17,729 nucleotides of DNA from CAYUYV01 sp050331455 (GTDB lineage Bacteria; Pseudomonadota; Alphaproteobacteria; JAJFIK01): positions 1-17,729 of the forward strand of contig JBHJGV010000054.1 in assembly GCA_050331455.1 (NCBI GenBank), given 5' to 3'. The position numbers were made by a program, and so were the translations under genes. The notes beneath the pieces are model-generated. The model had not been told where the DNA came from, did no database searches, and worked only from the letters and a program-made list of their open reading frames with translations. Every line of letters begins with the position of its first letter. Position 1 is the first letter of the stretch. Below, in pieces: positions 1 through 7,260 of the stretch.

Positions 1-222
1 GCCCTGGCCCTGGCAAACAGTGCGGGGTTTGTTGCGGGTCGGGCGGTCGCGCCCCGACCCGCCCCTACTGTGGGCGCGGGAATTCCCCCTGGGCCGGCCC
101 TGCTGCCCCGCCGCCGCATCCGAACGGCTCGCGCTCTCGGGAACGAGGGCGACGCTGGTCATCAGCCCGCCAGCCAGCGCCGCGGTACTCAGCGTCCACT
201 TCATGATGGTGTTGGTCGTCAT
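1..222 (-). CDS. Small exported protein of unknown function, 3' end cut by window edge
   Basis: An open minus-strand frame runs from an ATG at 222-220 to the window edge without a stop (74 codons seen). GGAGAGG at 234-228 is a good ribosome binding site with 5 bases of spacing, so this ATG is preferred. An in-frame ATG at 246-244 has a poorer site. The product begins MTTNTIMKWTLSTAALAGGL, continuing into a hydrophobic stretch that ends near 'VALVPESASRSDA'. This looks like a Sec signal peptide or an N-terminal membrane anchor. The rest is rich in Arg, Gly, Ser and Pro (for example GRPRGNSRAHSRGG). I recognise no family. It lies downstream of the SDR gene on the same strand with a 163-bp gap, so co-transcription is possible but not shown. 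Coding is supported by the start context and signal-like N-terminus only. Confidence 0.55.
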   Translation of the reverse strand, partial: MTTNTIMKWTLSTAALAGGLMTSVALVPESASRSDAAAGQQGRPRGNSRAHSRGGSGRDRPTRNKPRTVCQGQG

Positions 223-385
223 GACATCCTCTCCATGTTTTTTCATGGTTCATCCCCGGTAACCACGAACGGACCCTGGGCTTTTCGCGCCCGCGGCGCA
301 ATCAAAACCGCCTTCCGCTTCACGATCCAATCACCCCGGGGTTGGGCCGTTTTGGGGCGCTTGACGACGTCTGTAAACGTTCGCT

Positions 386-1132
386 TCACGGCTCCACACG
401 CTGTCCGTCCCAGGCGAAGACGGCGCCCGTATCCTCCGGGGTCAGACCATCGACGACATCGAGCAGATAGCCGGCCGACAGATCCGCCGAGAACAGTTTC
501 TCCGAAGACACATTGCCCTGAAACGGGGCGGACAGATCCGTGGCGACCGTGCCCGGATGCAGGCCGACCACCACGGCTTCCTTGCGCCGGCGGGCCACTT
601 CGATGGCGACATTGCGCAGGATCATGTTGAGCGCCGCTTTCGAGGCCCGATAGGCGTACCAGCCGCCGAGCCGGTTATCGCCGATGCTGCCCACCCGGGC
701 GGACAGGGCCGCGAAAAGGCCTTTGCCCCTTCGCGGCAACAGGGGAATCACATGCTTGGCCACCAGGGCAGGGCCGACGGTGTTGACCCGGAACACCCGT
801 TCCAGCGCCGCCGCGTCGACGGCCGAAAGGCTCTTTTCCGGGGCAAGGCCATCCTCCGCATGGAGAATGCCGGCGGCGACAATGGTCAAGTGGACGGTCT
901 CCCCGAGCGCCCGGGCTGCTGCGGCCACCTGGTCCTCATCGGTGATATCGACCGCGGCGGCCTCGAATGGGGCGGGCCCGGAGGGTTTGGCGGACGGCCG
1001 GCGCGACCAGCCATGGAGCCGGGCCACGGCCGGCTCGTGGCTCAGGATCTCGAGAAGGGCACCGCCGATGCCGCCGGAGCCGCCGACGACGAGCACGGTG
1101 AGATCGGGTCCGAAGGATGTGATCTGGGGCAC
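386..1132 (-). CDS. Short-chain dehydrogenase/reductase (C-factor-like SDR)
   Basis: This 248-residue protein has the classical SDR plan. A Rossmann fold opens with VLVVGGSGGIGG (residues 13-24, the NAD(P)-binding glycine motif). VDIT at 61-64 follows the second half of the dinucleotide fold, and the NAG-equivalent is AAG at 86-88. Asn117 sits in FRVNT, a candidate Ser (144 or 149) in ALSARVGSI, and the catalytic YRASK (Tyr161, Lys165). The short length, the SARVGSIGDN...GGWYAYRASKAALN segment and the LHPGTVATDLS segment resemble the cytosolic CsgA/C-factor-like SDR group, which is known from family knowledge; the substrate is unknown. The start codon is GTG, supported by AAGGAG seven bases upstream. 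It is divergent from ccoN; the FNR box lies about 200 bp upstream of its start, so shared regulation is possible but unproven. Confidence 0.9.
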   Translation of the reverse strand: MPQITSFGPDLTVLVVGGSGGIGGALLEILSHEPAVARLHGWSRRPSAKPSGPAPFEAAAVDITDEDQVAAAARALGETVHLTIVAAGILHAEDGLAPEKSLSAVDAAALERVFRVNTVGPALVAKHVIPLLPRRGKGLFAALSARVGSIGDNRLGGWYAYRASKAALNMILRNVAIEVARRRKEAVVVGLHPGTVATDLSAPFQGNVSSEKLFSADLSAGYLLDVVDGLTPEDTGAVFAWDGQRVEP

Positions 1133-1502
1133 GGTCTGCTCCTTTTGGTTACGGCCTGACAGCTAGGCTCGGGCACCGCCCCGTCCAGCATGATGGGCCG
1201 GATCCGCCATTTTGCACCGCAATATCGCGGGCGCGAGCGGGCGATGAGCACCCGTAGAGGTAGTGATCCGGCAGCGCAAGGCCGGTGTCCGCAAAGCGAC
1301 AAATTGGCGAAATCCCAACCAAACCGGGCTCCCCTTGATACAGATCAAGAATGGACGCAGGCCAAGCGCGTAAGCCCAAAGGTGGAGAGGCGAAACTGTG
1401 GCAACACGCCATGGCGAGCCGTCCGTCGATAGGTGCGAATAGGCGAATAGTCTTCCGTCGCAGATGCACCGGATCGAATTGCGGATTGAGGGAAGTGAGG
1501 GC
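1133..1502. other. Divergent intergenic/regulatory region between the SDR gene and ccoN
   Basis: This 370-bp gap contains no gene I can support. It holds the SDR ribosome binding site (AAGGAG, minus strand, just upstream of 1132), the FNR/FixK box at 1335-1348, and a tandem 8-bp duplication GCGAATAG GCGAATAG at 1435-1450 of unknown meaning. The ccoN ribosome binding site region (GGAAGTGAGGGC) lies just before 1503. If the predicted transcription start near 1383 is right, ccoN has a leader of about 120 bases. Confidence 0.6.
1335..1348 (+). promoter_or_regulatory. FNR/FixK-type anaerobox upstream of ccoN
   Basis: TTGATACAGATCAA matches the FNR/FixK consensus TTGAT-N4-ATCAA at every defined base. 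A weak -10-like hexamer, TAAGCC, starts 22 bases after the box (1371-1376). This places the box centre at about -41.5 relative to a start near 1383, the class II activator position. Control of cco/fix operons by FNR- or FixK-family proteins under low oxygen is well established in proteobacteria. The transcription start is inferred. Confidence 0.88.
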
Positions 1503-3170
1503 ATGACACAAGCAAATGGGTTGGCCGCCGTGATGGGCAGGGGAGGTGAAGCCGTCCTGTCCGCCCTGGCGATGATCATCGTTCTGGTCGGCGGAGTAGC
1601 GGCGCTTTATATCGCCTCCCGCTCGCCGGATGTCTTGATGCAGGTCCACGCCACGATTTTCTTCGTGGCGGCCGTGATCGCATTGTTCGTTCTGATGCTG
1701 CGCTTCGGGCGGCGCGTGACCGGCCAGGCGGTCGGCGCGCGCGACGCCGAAGGCTACAACATGGCGATCATCAAGGTCGGCGTGGGTCTCGCCATGTTCT
1801 GGGCCGTGATCGGCCTCCTGGCCGGTGTCGTCGTGGCGCTCCAGCTCGCCTATCCGGCGCTGAATCTGAATTATGAATGGACCACGTTCGGACGCCTGCG
1901 GCCGCTGCACACTTCGGCGGTGATTTTCGCCTTTGGCGGCACGGTGTTGTTGACCACGTCGTTTTATGTGGTCCAGCGGACCTGCCAGGCCCGGCTGTTC
2001 AGCGATCTGGCGGCTTGGTTCGTCCTGTGGGGCTACCAGCTCTTTATCGTGATCGCCGCCACGGGCTATGTCCTCGGCGTGACCCAGGGCCGCGAATATG
2101 CCGAGCCCGAGTGGTACACGGATTTGTGGCTGACCATCGTCTGGGTCGTCTATCTGCTGGTCTTCCTCGGCACGATCTGGAAGCGCAAAGAACCCCACAT
2201 CTACGTGGCCAACTGGTTCTACCTGTCCTTCATCGTGACCATCGCGATGCTCCATATCGTGAACAATCTCGCGATGCCGGTGTCTTTCCTCGGCACCAAG
2301 AGCTATTCGCTTTTTGCGGGTGTCCAGGATGCCCTGACCCAGTGGTGGTACGGACACAACGCCGTGGGTTTCTTCCTCACGACGGGCTTCCTCGCGATCA
2401 TGTATTATTTCGTGCCCAAGCAGGCGGGCCGTCCGGTCTATTCCTATCGCCTCAGCATCGTGCATTTCTGGTCCCTGATCTTCATCTATATCTGGGCTGG
2501 CCCGCACCACCTGCACTACACGGCCCTGCCCGAATGGGCCCAGACCCTGGGCATGACCTTCTCCATCATGCTGTGGATGCCCTCCTGGGGCGGCGCCATC
2601 AACGGCGTCATGACCCTGTCGGGTGCCTGGGACAAGTTCCGGACCGACCCCGTGCTGCGCATGATGGTGGTTTCGGTCGCCTTCTACGCCATGAGCACTT
2701 TTGAAGGTCCGCTCCTGTCCATCAAGGAAGTGAACGCACTTTCTCACTACACGGACTGGACCATCGGTCATGTGCATTCCGGAGCCCTCGGCTGGGTCGG
2801 CTTCATCAGCTTCGGCGCCATGTATGCGCTCGCGCCGTGGATCTGGGGCCGCCGGGAGATTTACTCCAAGGCGCTTGTGGAAGTGCATTTCTGGATCGCG
2901 ACCATCGGCATCCTGCTCTACATCACCACCATGTGGGTCTCCGGCATCATGCAGGGCCTGATGTGGCGGTCGTATACGGAGCTTGGCTTCCTGGAGTTCT
3001 CCTTCATTGAGACCACCGAAGCGATGCACCCCATGTATGTGGGCCGGGCCCTGGGCGGCGTGCTCTATCTGATCGGCGCGATCGTGATGGCCTATAACCT
3101 GTGGATGACCGCGCGCAATCCGGACCCGGCTCCGGCGGGCGTCACGGCTACCGCAAAAGTCGCCGCGTAA
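1503..3170 (+). CDS. ccoN: cbb3-type cytochrome c oxidase subunit I (CcoN)
   Basis: This is the catalytic heme-copper subunit, which reduces O2 to water at high affinity and pumps protons in the inner membrane. From the ATG at 1503 the protein has 555 residues and about 12 or more hydrophobic helices. Ligands line up with the P. stutzeri enzyme. His136 (PLHTSAVIF) is a low-spin heme b ligand. His285 (WWYGHNAVGF), His335 and His336 (WAGPHHLHY) are CuB ligands. Tyr329 is the cross-linked active-site tyrosine. His423 (heme b3) and His425 (heme b) are in TIGHVHSGALGW. I prefer 1503 over the in-frame ATG at 1464 because only 1503 has a Shine-Dalgarno-like stretch (GGAAGTGAGGG) before it. It is first in ccoNOQP, downstream of a perfect FNR/FixK box, with ccoO 10 bp after its stop. 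The N-terminal extension (about 40 residues with one extra helix) and the Ala-rich tail are unremarkable. Confidence 0.97.
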   Translation: MTQANGLAAVMGRGGEAVLSALAMIIVLVGGVAALYIASRSPDVLMQVHATIFFVAAVIALFVLMLRFGRRVTGQAVGARDAEGYNMAIIKVGVGLAMFWAVIGLLAGVVVALQLAYPALNLNYEWTTFGRLRPLHTSAVIFAFGGTVLLTTSFYVVQRTCQARLFSDLAAWFVLWGYQLFIVIAATGYVLGVTQGREYAEPEWYTDLWLTIVWVVYLLVFLGTIWKRKEPHIYVANWFYLSFIVTIAMLHIVNNLAMPVSFLGTKSYSLFAGVQDALTQWWYGHNAVGFFLTTGFLAIMYYFVPKQAGRPVYSYRLSIVHFWSLIFIYIWAGPHHLHYTALPEWAQTLGMTFSIMLWMPSWGGAINGVMTLSGAWDKFRTDPVLRMMVVSVAFYAMSTFEGPLLSIKEVNALSHYTDWTIGHVHSGALGWVGFISFGAMYALAPWIWGRREIYSKALVEVHFWIATIGILLYITTMWVSGIMQGLMWRSYTELGFLEFSFIETTEAMHPMYVGRALGGVLYLIGAIVMAYNLWMTARNPDPAPAGVTATAKVAA

Positions 3171-3180
3171 GGAGGGACCC

Positions 3181-3906
3181 ATGAAATTCCATCAGCCGTT
3201 TGAGCGTCACTCGCTGCTCCTGACCGTCGGGATTCTCGTGGTCGTGGCCATTGGCGGCGTCATCGAACTCGCACCGCTCTTTTACCTTTCCAGCACCATC
3301 GAGAAGGTGGAAGGGGTGCGGCCCTACTCGCCGCTCGAGCTGGCGGGCCGGAACATCTACATCCGTGAAGGCTGCTATGTCTGTCACAGTCAGATGGTCC
3401 GCCCCCTGCGCGACGAGGTAGAACGCTACGGCCACTATTCGCTGGCGGCCGAGAGCATGTACGACCACCCCTTCCAGTGGGGCTCGAAGCGGACGGGGCC
3501 TGACCTCGCCCGCGTCGGCGGCAAATATTCCGACGACTGGCACCGCCAGCATCTGGTAGAGCCGCGCAGCCTCGTGCCGGAATCGATCATGCCGCCCTAT
3601 GCGTTCCTGGCGAAGAAGACCCTCGACTACCGGACGATTGGCGACCACCTGACGGCCAATCGCATGGTGGGCGTTCCCTATACGGACGAGATGATCGAAC
3701 TGGCCTCGAGCGATCTTGAGGCCCAGCTCGACGAATATTCGGCGAGCTATGATGCCCTGAAGGAGCGTTATCCCGGGGTGCAGATCCGTGACTTCGACGG
3801 CGACCCGGAGCGGATCACGGAAATGGACGCGATCATCGCCTATCTCCAGGTGCTCGGCACGATGGTCGATTTCTCGACCTTCGATACCGAAGAGAACCGC
3901 CGGTAA
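3181..3906 (+). CDS. ccoO: cbb3-type cytochrome c oxidase subunit II, monoheme cytochrome c (CcoO)
   Basis: This membrane-anchored monoheme cytochrome c passes electrons from CcoP to the CcoN active site. The 241-residue protein has one N-terminal transmembrane helix (about residues 11-36) and a periplasmic cytochrome domain. The heme attachment motif is CYVCH (Cys65, Cys68, His69) in the family-typical GCYVCHSQMVRPLRDEVERYG context. The likely axial Met is Met137 in SIMPPY. GSKRTGPDLARVGGKYSDDWH is also family-typical. AAGGAGGG, overlapping the end of ccoN, is a strong ribosome binding site for the ATG at 3181. The short gaps on both sides fit one ccoNOQP transcript. Length and motifs are normal for the family. 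Confidence 0.97.
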   Translation: MKFHQPFERHSLLLTVGILVVVAIGGVIELAPLFYLSSTIEKVEGVRPYSPLELAGRNIYIREGCYVCHSQMVRPLRDEVERYGHYSLAAESMYDHPFQWGSKRTGPDLARVGGKYSDDWHRQHLVEPRSLVPESIMPPYAFLAKKTLDYRTIGDHLTANRMVGVPYTDEMIELASSDLEAQLDEYSASYDALKERYPGVQIRDFDGDPERITEMDAIIAYLQVLGTMVDFSTFDTEENRR

Positions 3907-3927
3907 GGATGGAGAAGGAGCGCTTCC

Positions 3928-4089
3928 ATGACCTATGATACCATGGCCGATTTCTCGGCCTTCTGGGGACTGATCTATTTCATGATCCTCTTCGCGGCGG
4001 TGGTCGCCTATGCCCTGTGGCCCCGCAACCAGGAAAAATTCGACCGTGCCGCGCGCATGCCTCTGAATGAGGATGATCCCAATGACTGA
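3928..4089 (+). CDS. ccoQ: cbb3-type oxidase small subunit CcoQ (FixQ)
   Basis: This is a 53-residue protein read directly from the sequence: MTYDTMADFSAFWGLIYFMI, then a continued single transmembrane helix (about residues 12-31) ending AYALWPRNQEKFDRAARMPL and a short acidic tail (NEDDPND). One helix followed by a WPRNQEKFDRAA-type basic segment is typical of CcoQ/FixQ, which stabilises the oxidase and its association with CcoP. GGAGAAGGAG at 3911-3920 provides the ribosome binding site. Its last 8 bases overlap the start of ccoP (ATGACTGA), so translational coupling is likely. Confidence 0.92.
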   Translation: MTYDTMADFSAFWGLIYFMILFAAVVAYALWPRNQEKFDRAARMPLNEDDPND

Positions 4090-4984
4090 CGAGCATAAGG
4101 ACATCGACCAGCCCACGGGCATCGAGACGACCGGCCATGAATGGGACGGGCTCAAGGAGCTCAACAATCCCCTGCCGCGCTGGTGGCTGAACATCTTCTA
4201 CGCCACGGTCGTGATCGCGGTGATCTACATGGTGCTCTACCCGGCCATCCCGCTGATCGACAGCTACACCAAGGGCCTGTTGAACAATTCGGACCGGGAA
4301 CAGGTCGAAGCCGACGTTGAGGCCCTGCGCGCCGAACGGGCCGAGAAGGGCGCGGGGCTCCAGACCCTGTCCCTCGAAGAGGTCCGGTCCGATCCGGCGC
4401 TTCTGGAGTTCGCTTTGGCGGCCGGCGCGTCGGCTTTCGGTGACAATTGCGCGACCTGCCACGGCCGGGGGGCCCAGGGTTTCGTCGGCTACCCGAACCT
4501 GAACGACGATGCCTGGATCTGGGGCGGCACGCTGGACGCCATCTACACCACCCTGCTTTACGGCATCCGGTCCGGCGACGATCAGGCCCGGTTCAACATC
4601 ATGCCGGCCTATGGCAAGGACGGGATCTTCACCGAGGATCAGGTAAACGATCTCGTTGAATATGTGGTCAACCTGTCCGGCCGGGAGGCCGACCAGGCAG
4701 CCGTGTCGCGAGCCTCCACCAATTATGAGGAACAGTGCTCGGCGTGCCACGGGCTGGAGGGCAAAGGCATCCAGGATCTGGGCGCCCCGAACCTGAGCGA
4801 TAACATCTGGCTCTATGGCGGCGATCGCGACGCGCTTTACCAGACAATCTATTACAGCCGGGCGGGCGTTATGCCGGGTTGGAAAAACCGTCTCACGGAC
4901 ACAACCATCCGGGCGCTGGCGATCTATGTTCATTCCCTGGGCGGCGGCGAGGAAGAGACCGTCGAACAGGCCGCGCTGGAGTGA
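4082..4984 (+). CDS. ccoP: cbb3-type cytochrome c oxidase subunit III, diheme cytochrome c (CcoP)
   Basis: CcoP is the diheme subunit that takes electrons from soluble cytochrome c and hands them to CcoO. The 300-residue protein starts at the ATG that overlaps the ccoQ stop, MTDEHKDIDQPTGIETTGHE. An N-terminal FixP-type segment carries NPLPRWWLNIFYATVVIAVI, a transmembrane helix at about residues 34-56. Two cytochrome c domains follow: CATCH (Cys123, Cys126, His127) with Met174 in IMPAYG, and CSACH (Cys219, Cys222, His223) with Met264 in VMPGW. These Met residues are the probable axial ligands. An in-frame ATG at 4067 lies inside ccoQ and is less likely. GAGG about 9 bases upstream and the overlap suggest coupled translation. 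A perfect hairpin follows 27 bases after the stop. Confidence 0.97.
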   Translation: MTDEHKDIDQPTGIETTGHEWDGLKELNNPLPRWWLNIFYATVVIAVIYMVLYPAIPLIDSYTKGLLNNSDREQVEADVEALRAERAEKGAGLQTLSLEEVRSDPALLEFALAAGASAFGDNCATCHGRGAQGFVGYPNLNDDAWIWGGTLDAIYTTLLYGIRSGDDQARFNIMPAYGKDGIFTEDQVNDLVEYVVNLSGREADQAAVSRASTNYEEQCSACHGLEGKGIQDLGAPNLSDNIWLYGGDRDALYQTIYYSRAGVMPGWKNRLTDTTIRALAIYVHSLGGGEEETVEQAALE

Positions 4985-5011
4985 GCTGCCGGGCGGTCGT
5001 CAATGATCGAT

Positions 5012-5040
5012 CCGCAGGCGTCCGATGGGGACGCCTGCGG
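5012..5040 (+). terminator. Strong hairpin between ccoP and ccoG (attenuator, terminator or mRNA stabiliser)
   Basis: A perfect 12-bp stem (CCGCAGGCGTCC at 5012-5023 and GGACGCCTGCGG at 5029-5040) encloses a 5-base loop. No real T-run follows (TCCTTCC), so it is not a canonical intrinsic terminator. It could partly terminate or protect the ccoNOQP message from 3' decay and so separate structural-subunit from assembly-gene expression. The function is inferred. Confidence 0.6.
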
Positions 5041-5089
5041 TCCTTCCGGCATTGCCCTCCGGACGAGCTTGACCCCCAGGGACAACCCG

Positions 5090-5137
5090 CAGCGCGGTGA
5101 CAAGCACGGCGGTGTCAGACACAGCGGCGACAAGCAC
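5090..5137 (+). repeat. Short direct repeat upstream of ccoG
   Basis: CAGCGCGGTGACAAGCAC (5090-5107) and CAGCGGCGACAAGCAC (5122-5137) share an identical GACAAGCAC core exactly 30 bp apart. An 11-base palindrome, GTGTCAGACAC (5112-5122), lies between them. The role is unknown. It might be an operator-like array for the ccoGHIS block or a chance duplication. Confidence 0.4.
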
Positions 5138-5173
5138 CTTGAGTGATGACCAATCAGTGGGGACCGTGATGCC

Positions 5174-6742
5174 ATGAGTGAACATCCCGAAAGGCGGGCC
5201 CAGACACCGGTCATGTCCGCCGACGGCATCCGCCAGATCGATGTCCAGGCCGTGAACAGCGAACAGGCCCGGGACCTTTACAAAAGCCGTGTGCAGATTT
5301 ATCCCAAGCTGGTCCGCGGGACCTTCCGGAACGTCAAATGGGCCGTCATGGTCGTCACCCTGGCGGTTTACTACATCACGCCCTGGATCCGCTGGGACCG
5401 TGGGCCCCTGCAGCCGGACCAGGCCGTCCTGATCGACTTCGACAATCGCCGGCTCTATTTTTTCTGGATCCAGATCTGGCCCCAGGAGTTTTTCTATATT
5501 TCGGGACTGCTGATCCTGGCGGCCGTCGGCCTGTTCCTGGTGACGGCCCTGTTCGGCCGGGTCTGGTGCGGCTATACCTGTCCGCAAACGGTGTGGACGG
5601 ATCTGTTCATCGTCGTTGAACGGATGTTCGAAGGGGACCGGAATGCCCGCATCCGCCTGGACAAGGCATCCTGGAGCCTGGATAAGGCCGGGCGCAAGAT
5701 CGGCAAACATGTCGTCTGGCTGCTGATTTCCCTGGCCACCGGCGGCGCCTGGATCTTCTATTTCCACAATGCGCCGGACCTTTTGTTGGAACTGCCCCGG
5801 GGCGAGGCGGCGGCATCCTCCTACATCTTTCTGGGCGTGCTGACCTTCACGACCTACTCTCTGGCCGGCACCATGCGCGAGCAGGTCTGCACCTATATGT
5901 GCCCCTGGCCCCGCATTCAGGCGGCCATGATCGACAAACATGCCCTGGCGGTCACCTATCGTTACGACCGGGGCGAGCCGCGCGGGCCCCACAAAAAGGG
6001 CGAGTCCTGGGACGGGCGCGGCGATTGCATCGACTGCCGCCAATGCGTGGCCGTCTGCCCCGCGGGCATCGACATTCGCGACGGCCTGCAGCTCGAATGC
6101 ATCCAGTGCGCCCTGTGCATCGACGCCTGCGACGAGATCATGGACAAGGTGGGCCGCCCGCGCGGCCTGATCGCCTACGACACCGACGACAATATCGAGC
6201 GGCGCCAGCAGGGCCAACCGACCGGCTTCAAATTCGTGCGGCCACGTACGATCTTCTATGCGTCCATCATCGCCGTCGTCGGCAGTCTCATGCTCTATTC
6301 CCTGGCCACGCGGACCTTCCTGGAGCTGAACGTCATCCAGGACCGTCAGCCCCTTTTCGTCCGGCTGAGCGACGGGGGATACCGCAACGGTTACACGGTC
6401 AAGATTTTGAACATGCGGCCTGAACCAACCCGATTCCAATTGTCCGTCGAAGGCATTCCAGAAGCGACCCTCACCCTGGTCGGGCGTCCGGAGGAATTCA
6501 AGACACTGCCGCCCATCGACGTGCCCGGCGACAAGAGCCAGTCCCTGCGGGTTTATGTGAAGGTGCATCCGCAGGATATGCCGCCGGAGGCGCGGGTCGA
6601 TATCCTGTTCCGGGTCGTCGACTTGGAGCGGGGCACGGTGGATACGGCCCGGGCCGCCTTTGTCCATCCCGGCGAGCTGGACGAGCGCACGCCGACCCTG
6701 AATGCCGACCCTTTGAGTGAAGTGCGGGAGGACCCCTTATGA
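5174..6742 (+). CDS. ccoG: cbb3 oxidase assembly factor CcoG (FixG), iron-sulfur membrane protein
   Basis: CcoG is a membrane polyferredoxin-like protein needed for cbb3 maturation; in other bacteria it has been linked to Cu(II) reduction for the copper supply. The 522 residues show several transmembrane helices (about residues 55-72, 105-128, two more near 180-240, and 356-377). WCGYTCPQTVW and CTYMCPWPRIQ are the conserved membrane cysteine motifs. Two 4Fe-4S motifs follow: CIDCRQCVAVCP (Cys285, 288, 291, 295) and CIQCALCIDAC (Cys309, 312, 315, 319). The C-terminal 130 or so residues form an Ig-like periplasmic domain (YTVKILNMRPEPTRFQLSVE), as usual for the family. The start is supported by family-like N-terminal alignment rather than by a strong ribosome binding site (only GGGGACC nearby). 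It overlaps ccoH by 4 bp (ATGA). Confidence 0.96.
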   Translation: MSEHPERRAQTPVMSADGIRQIDVQAVNSEQARDLYKSRVQIYPKLVRGTFRNVKWAVMVVTLAVYYITPWIRWDRGPLQPDQAVLIDFDNRRLYFFWIQIWPQEFFYISGLLILAAVGLFLVTALFGRVWCGYTCPQTVWTDLFIVVERMFEGDRNARIRLDKASWSLDKAGRKIGKHVVWLLISLATGGAWIFYFHNAPDLLLELPRGEAAASSYIFLGVLTFTTYSLAGTMREQVCTYMCPWPRIQAAMIDKHALAVTYRYDRGEPRGPHKKGESWDGRGDCIDCRQCVAVCPAGIDIRDGLQLECIQCALCIDACDEIMDKVGRPRGLIAYDTDDNIERRQQGQPTGFKFVRPRTIFYASIIAVVGSLMLYSLATRTFLELNVIQDRQPLFVRLSDGGYRNGYTVKILNMRPEPTRFQLSVEGIPEATLTLVGRPEEFKTLPPIDVPGDKSQSLRVYVKVHPQDMPPEARVDILFRVVDLERGTVDTARAAFVHPGELDERTPTLNADPLSEVREDPL

Positions 6743-7260
6743 GCCATCACGCCAATCAGAGCGCGCTCGCGCAAACGGCCGCGGACCAGGGGCCCTTCAA
6801 GGCCTGGCATTTTTGGACGATCATGGGCGCGCTGTTCGCGGTGGTCTTCATCGTCAACGGACTGTTCGTCTATTTCGCCCTGACGAGTTGGACCGGCGTG
6901 GAGGAACAACAGGCCTATGAGCGCGGGCTGGCCTATAACGAGGCTCTGGCCCGGGCGGAGCACCAAAAGGCCCTGGGGTGGACCGCTGATGTGACCGTGG
7001 ATCGGCTGGCGGGCGAGGACCGGGTGCGGCTGTCCCTCACGGGCCCCGGCGCTGCCGCCCTGACGGGCGCGCGGGTCGAAGGAACCCTGCGCCGGCCGAC
7101 CCAGGCCGAACTCGACCGGACCGTGACCTTGGAAGAGGCGGGTCCCGGGGTCTACCAGACCCTGGTCGATTTGCCGGCCCGGGGCGTGTGGGACCTGCGG
7201 CTCCATGTTCACCAGGGTGAGGACACTCTTGAACTCCGGGAGCGGATCATATTGCCATGA
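6739..7260 (+). CDS. ccoH: cbb3 oxidase assembly/stability protein CcoH (FixH)
   Basis: This is a 173-residue FixH-family protein. A short cytoplasmic N-terminus is followed by one transmembrane helix (about residues 26-50, FWTIMGALFAVVFIVNGLFV). The signature SWTGVEEQQAYERGLAYNEA comes next, and then a beta-rich periplasmic domain ending RLHVHQGEDTLELRERIILP. FixH/CcoH associates with the oxidase and is required for stable assembly; this is family knowledge. The gene overlaps ccoG at its start and ccoI at its end by 4 bp each, so the block is translationally coupled. The ribosome binding site GGAGG lies inside the ccoG tail. Confidence 0.93.
   Translation: MSHHANQSALAQTAADQGPFKAWHFWTIMGALFAVVFIVNGLFVYFALTSWTGVEEQQAYERGLAYNEALARAEHQKALGWTADVTVDRLAGEDRVRLSLTGPGAAALTGARVEGTLRRPTQAELDRTVTLEEAGPGVYQTLVDLPARGVWDLRLHVHQGEDTLELRERIILP

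Noticed and set aside
557..1159. Plus-strand 200-codon frame opposite the SDR gene
   Set aside because: Antisense shadow of a clear SDR with intact catalytic motifs.
1464..1502. Upstream in-frame ATG as the ccoN start
   Set aside because: No ribosome binding site before it, and the extra residues do not look like the family N-terminus; the ATG at 1503 has a better context.
1149..3182. Long minus-strand open frame (677 codons) opposite ccoN
   Set aside because: It is His/Asp/Gly/Arg-rich with no domain and lies entirely antisense to a certain gene; such frames are common in GC-rich DNA opposite membrane proteins.
5144..5156. TGAT-GACCA-ATCA as a second FNR box before ccoG
   Set aside because: The spacer is 5 bases instead of 4 and the outer T/A bases do not match, so it does not fit the FNR/FixK consensus.
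5000..6667. Long minus-strand open frame opposite ccoG
   Set aside because: Antisense shadow of ccoG; composition is not protein-like and there is no start context.
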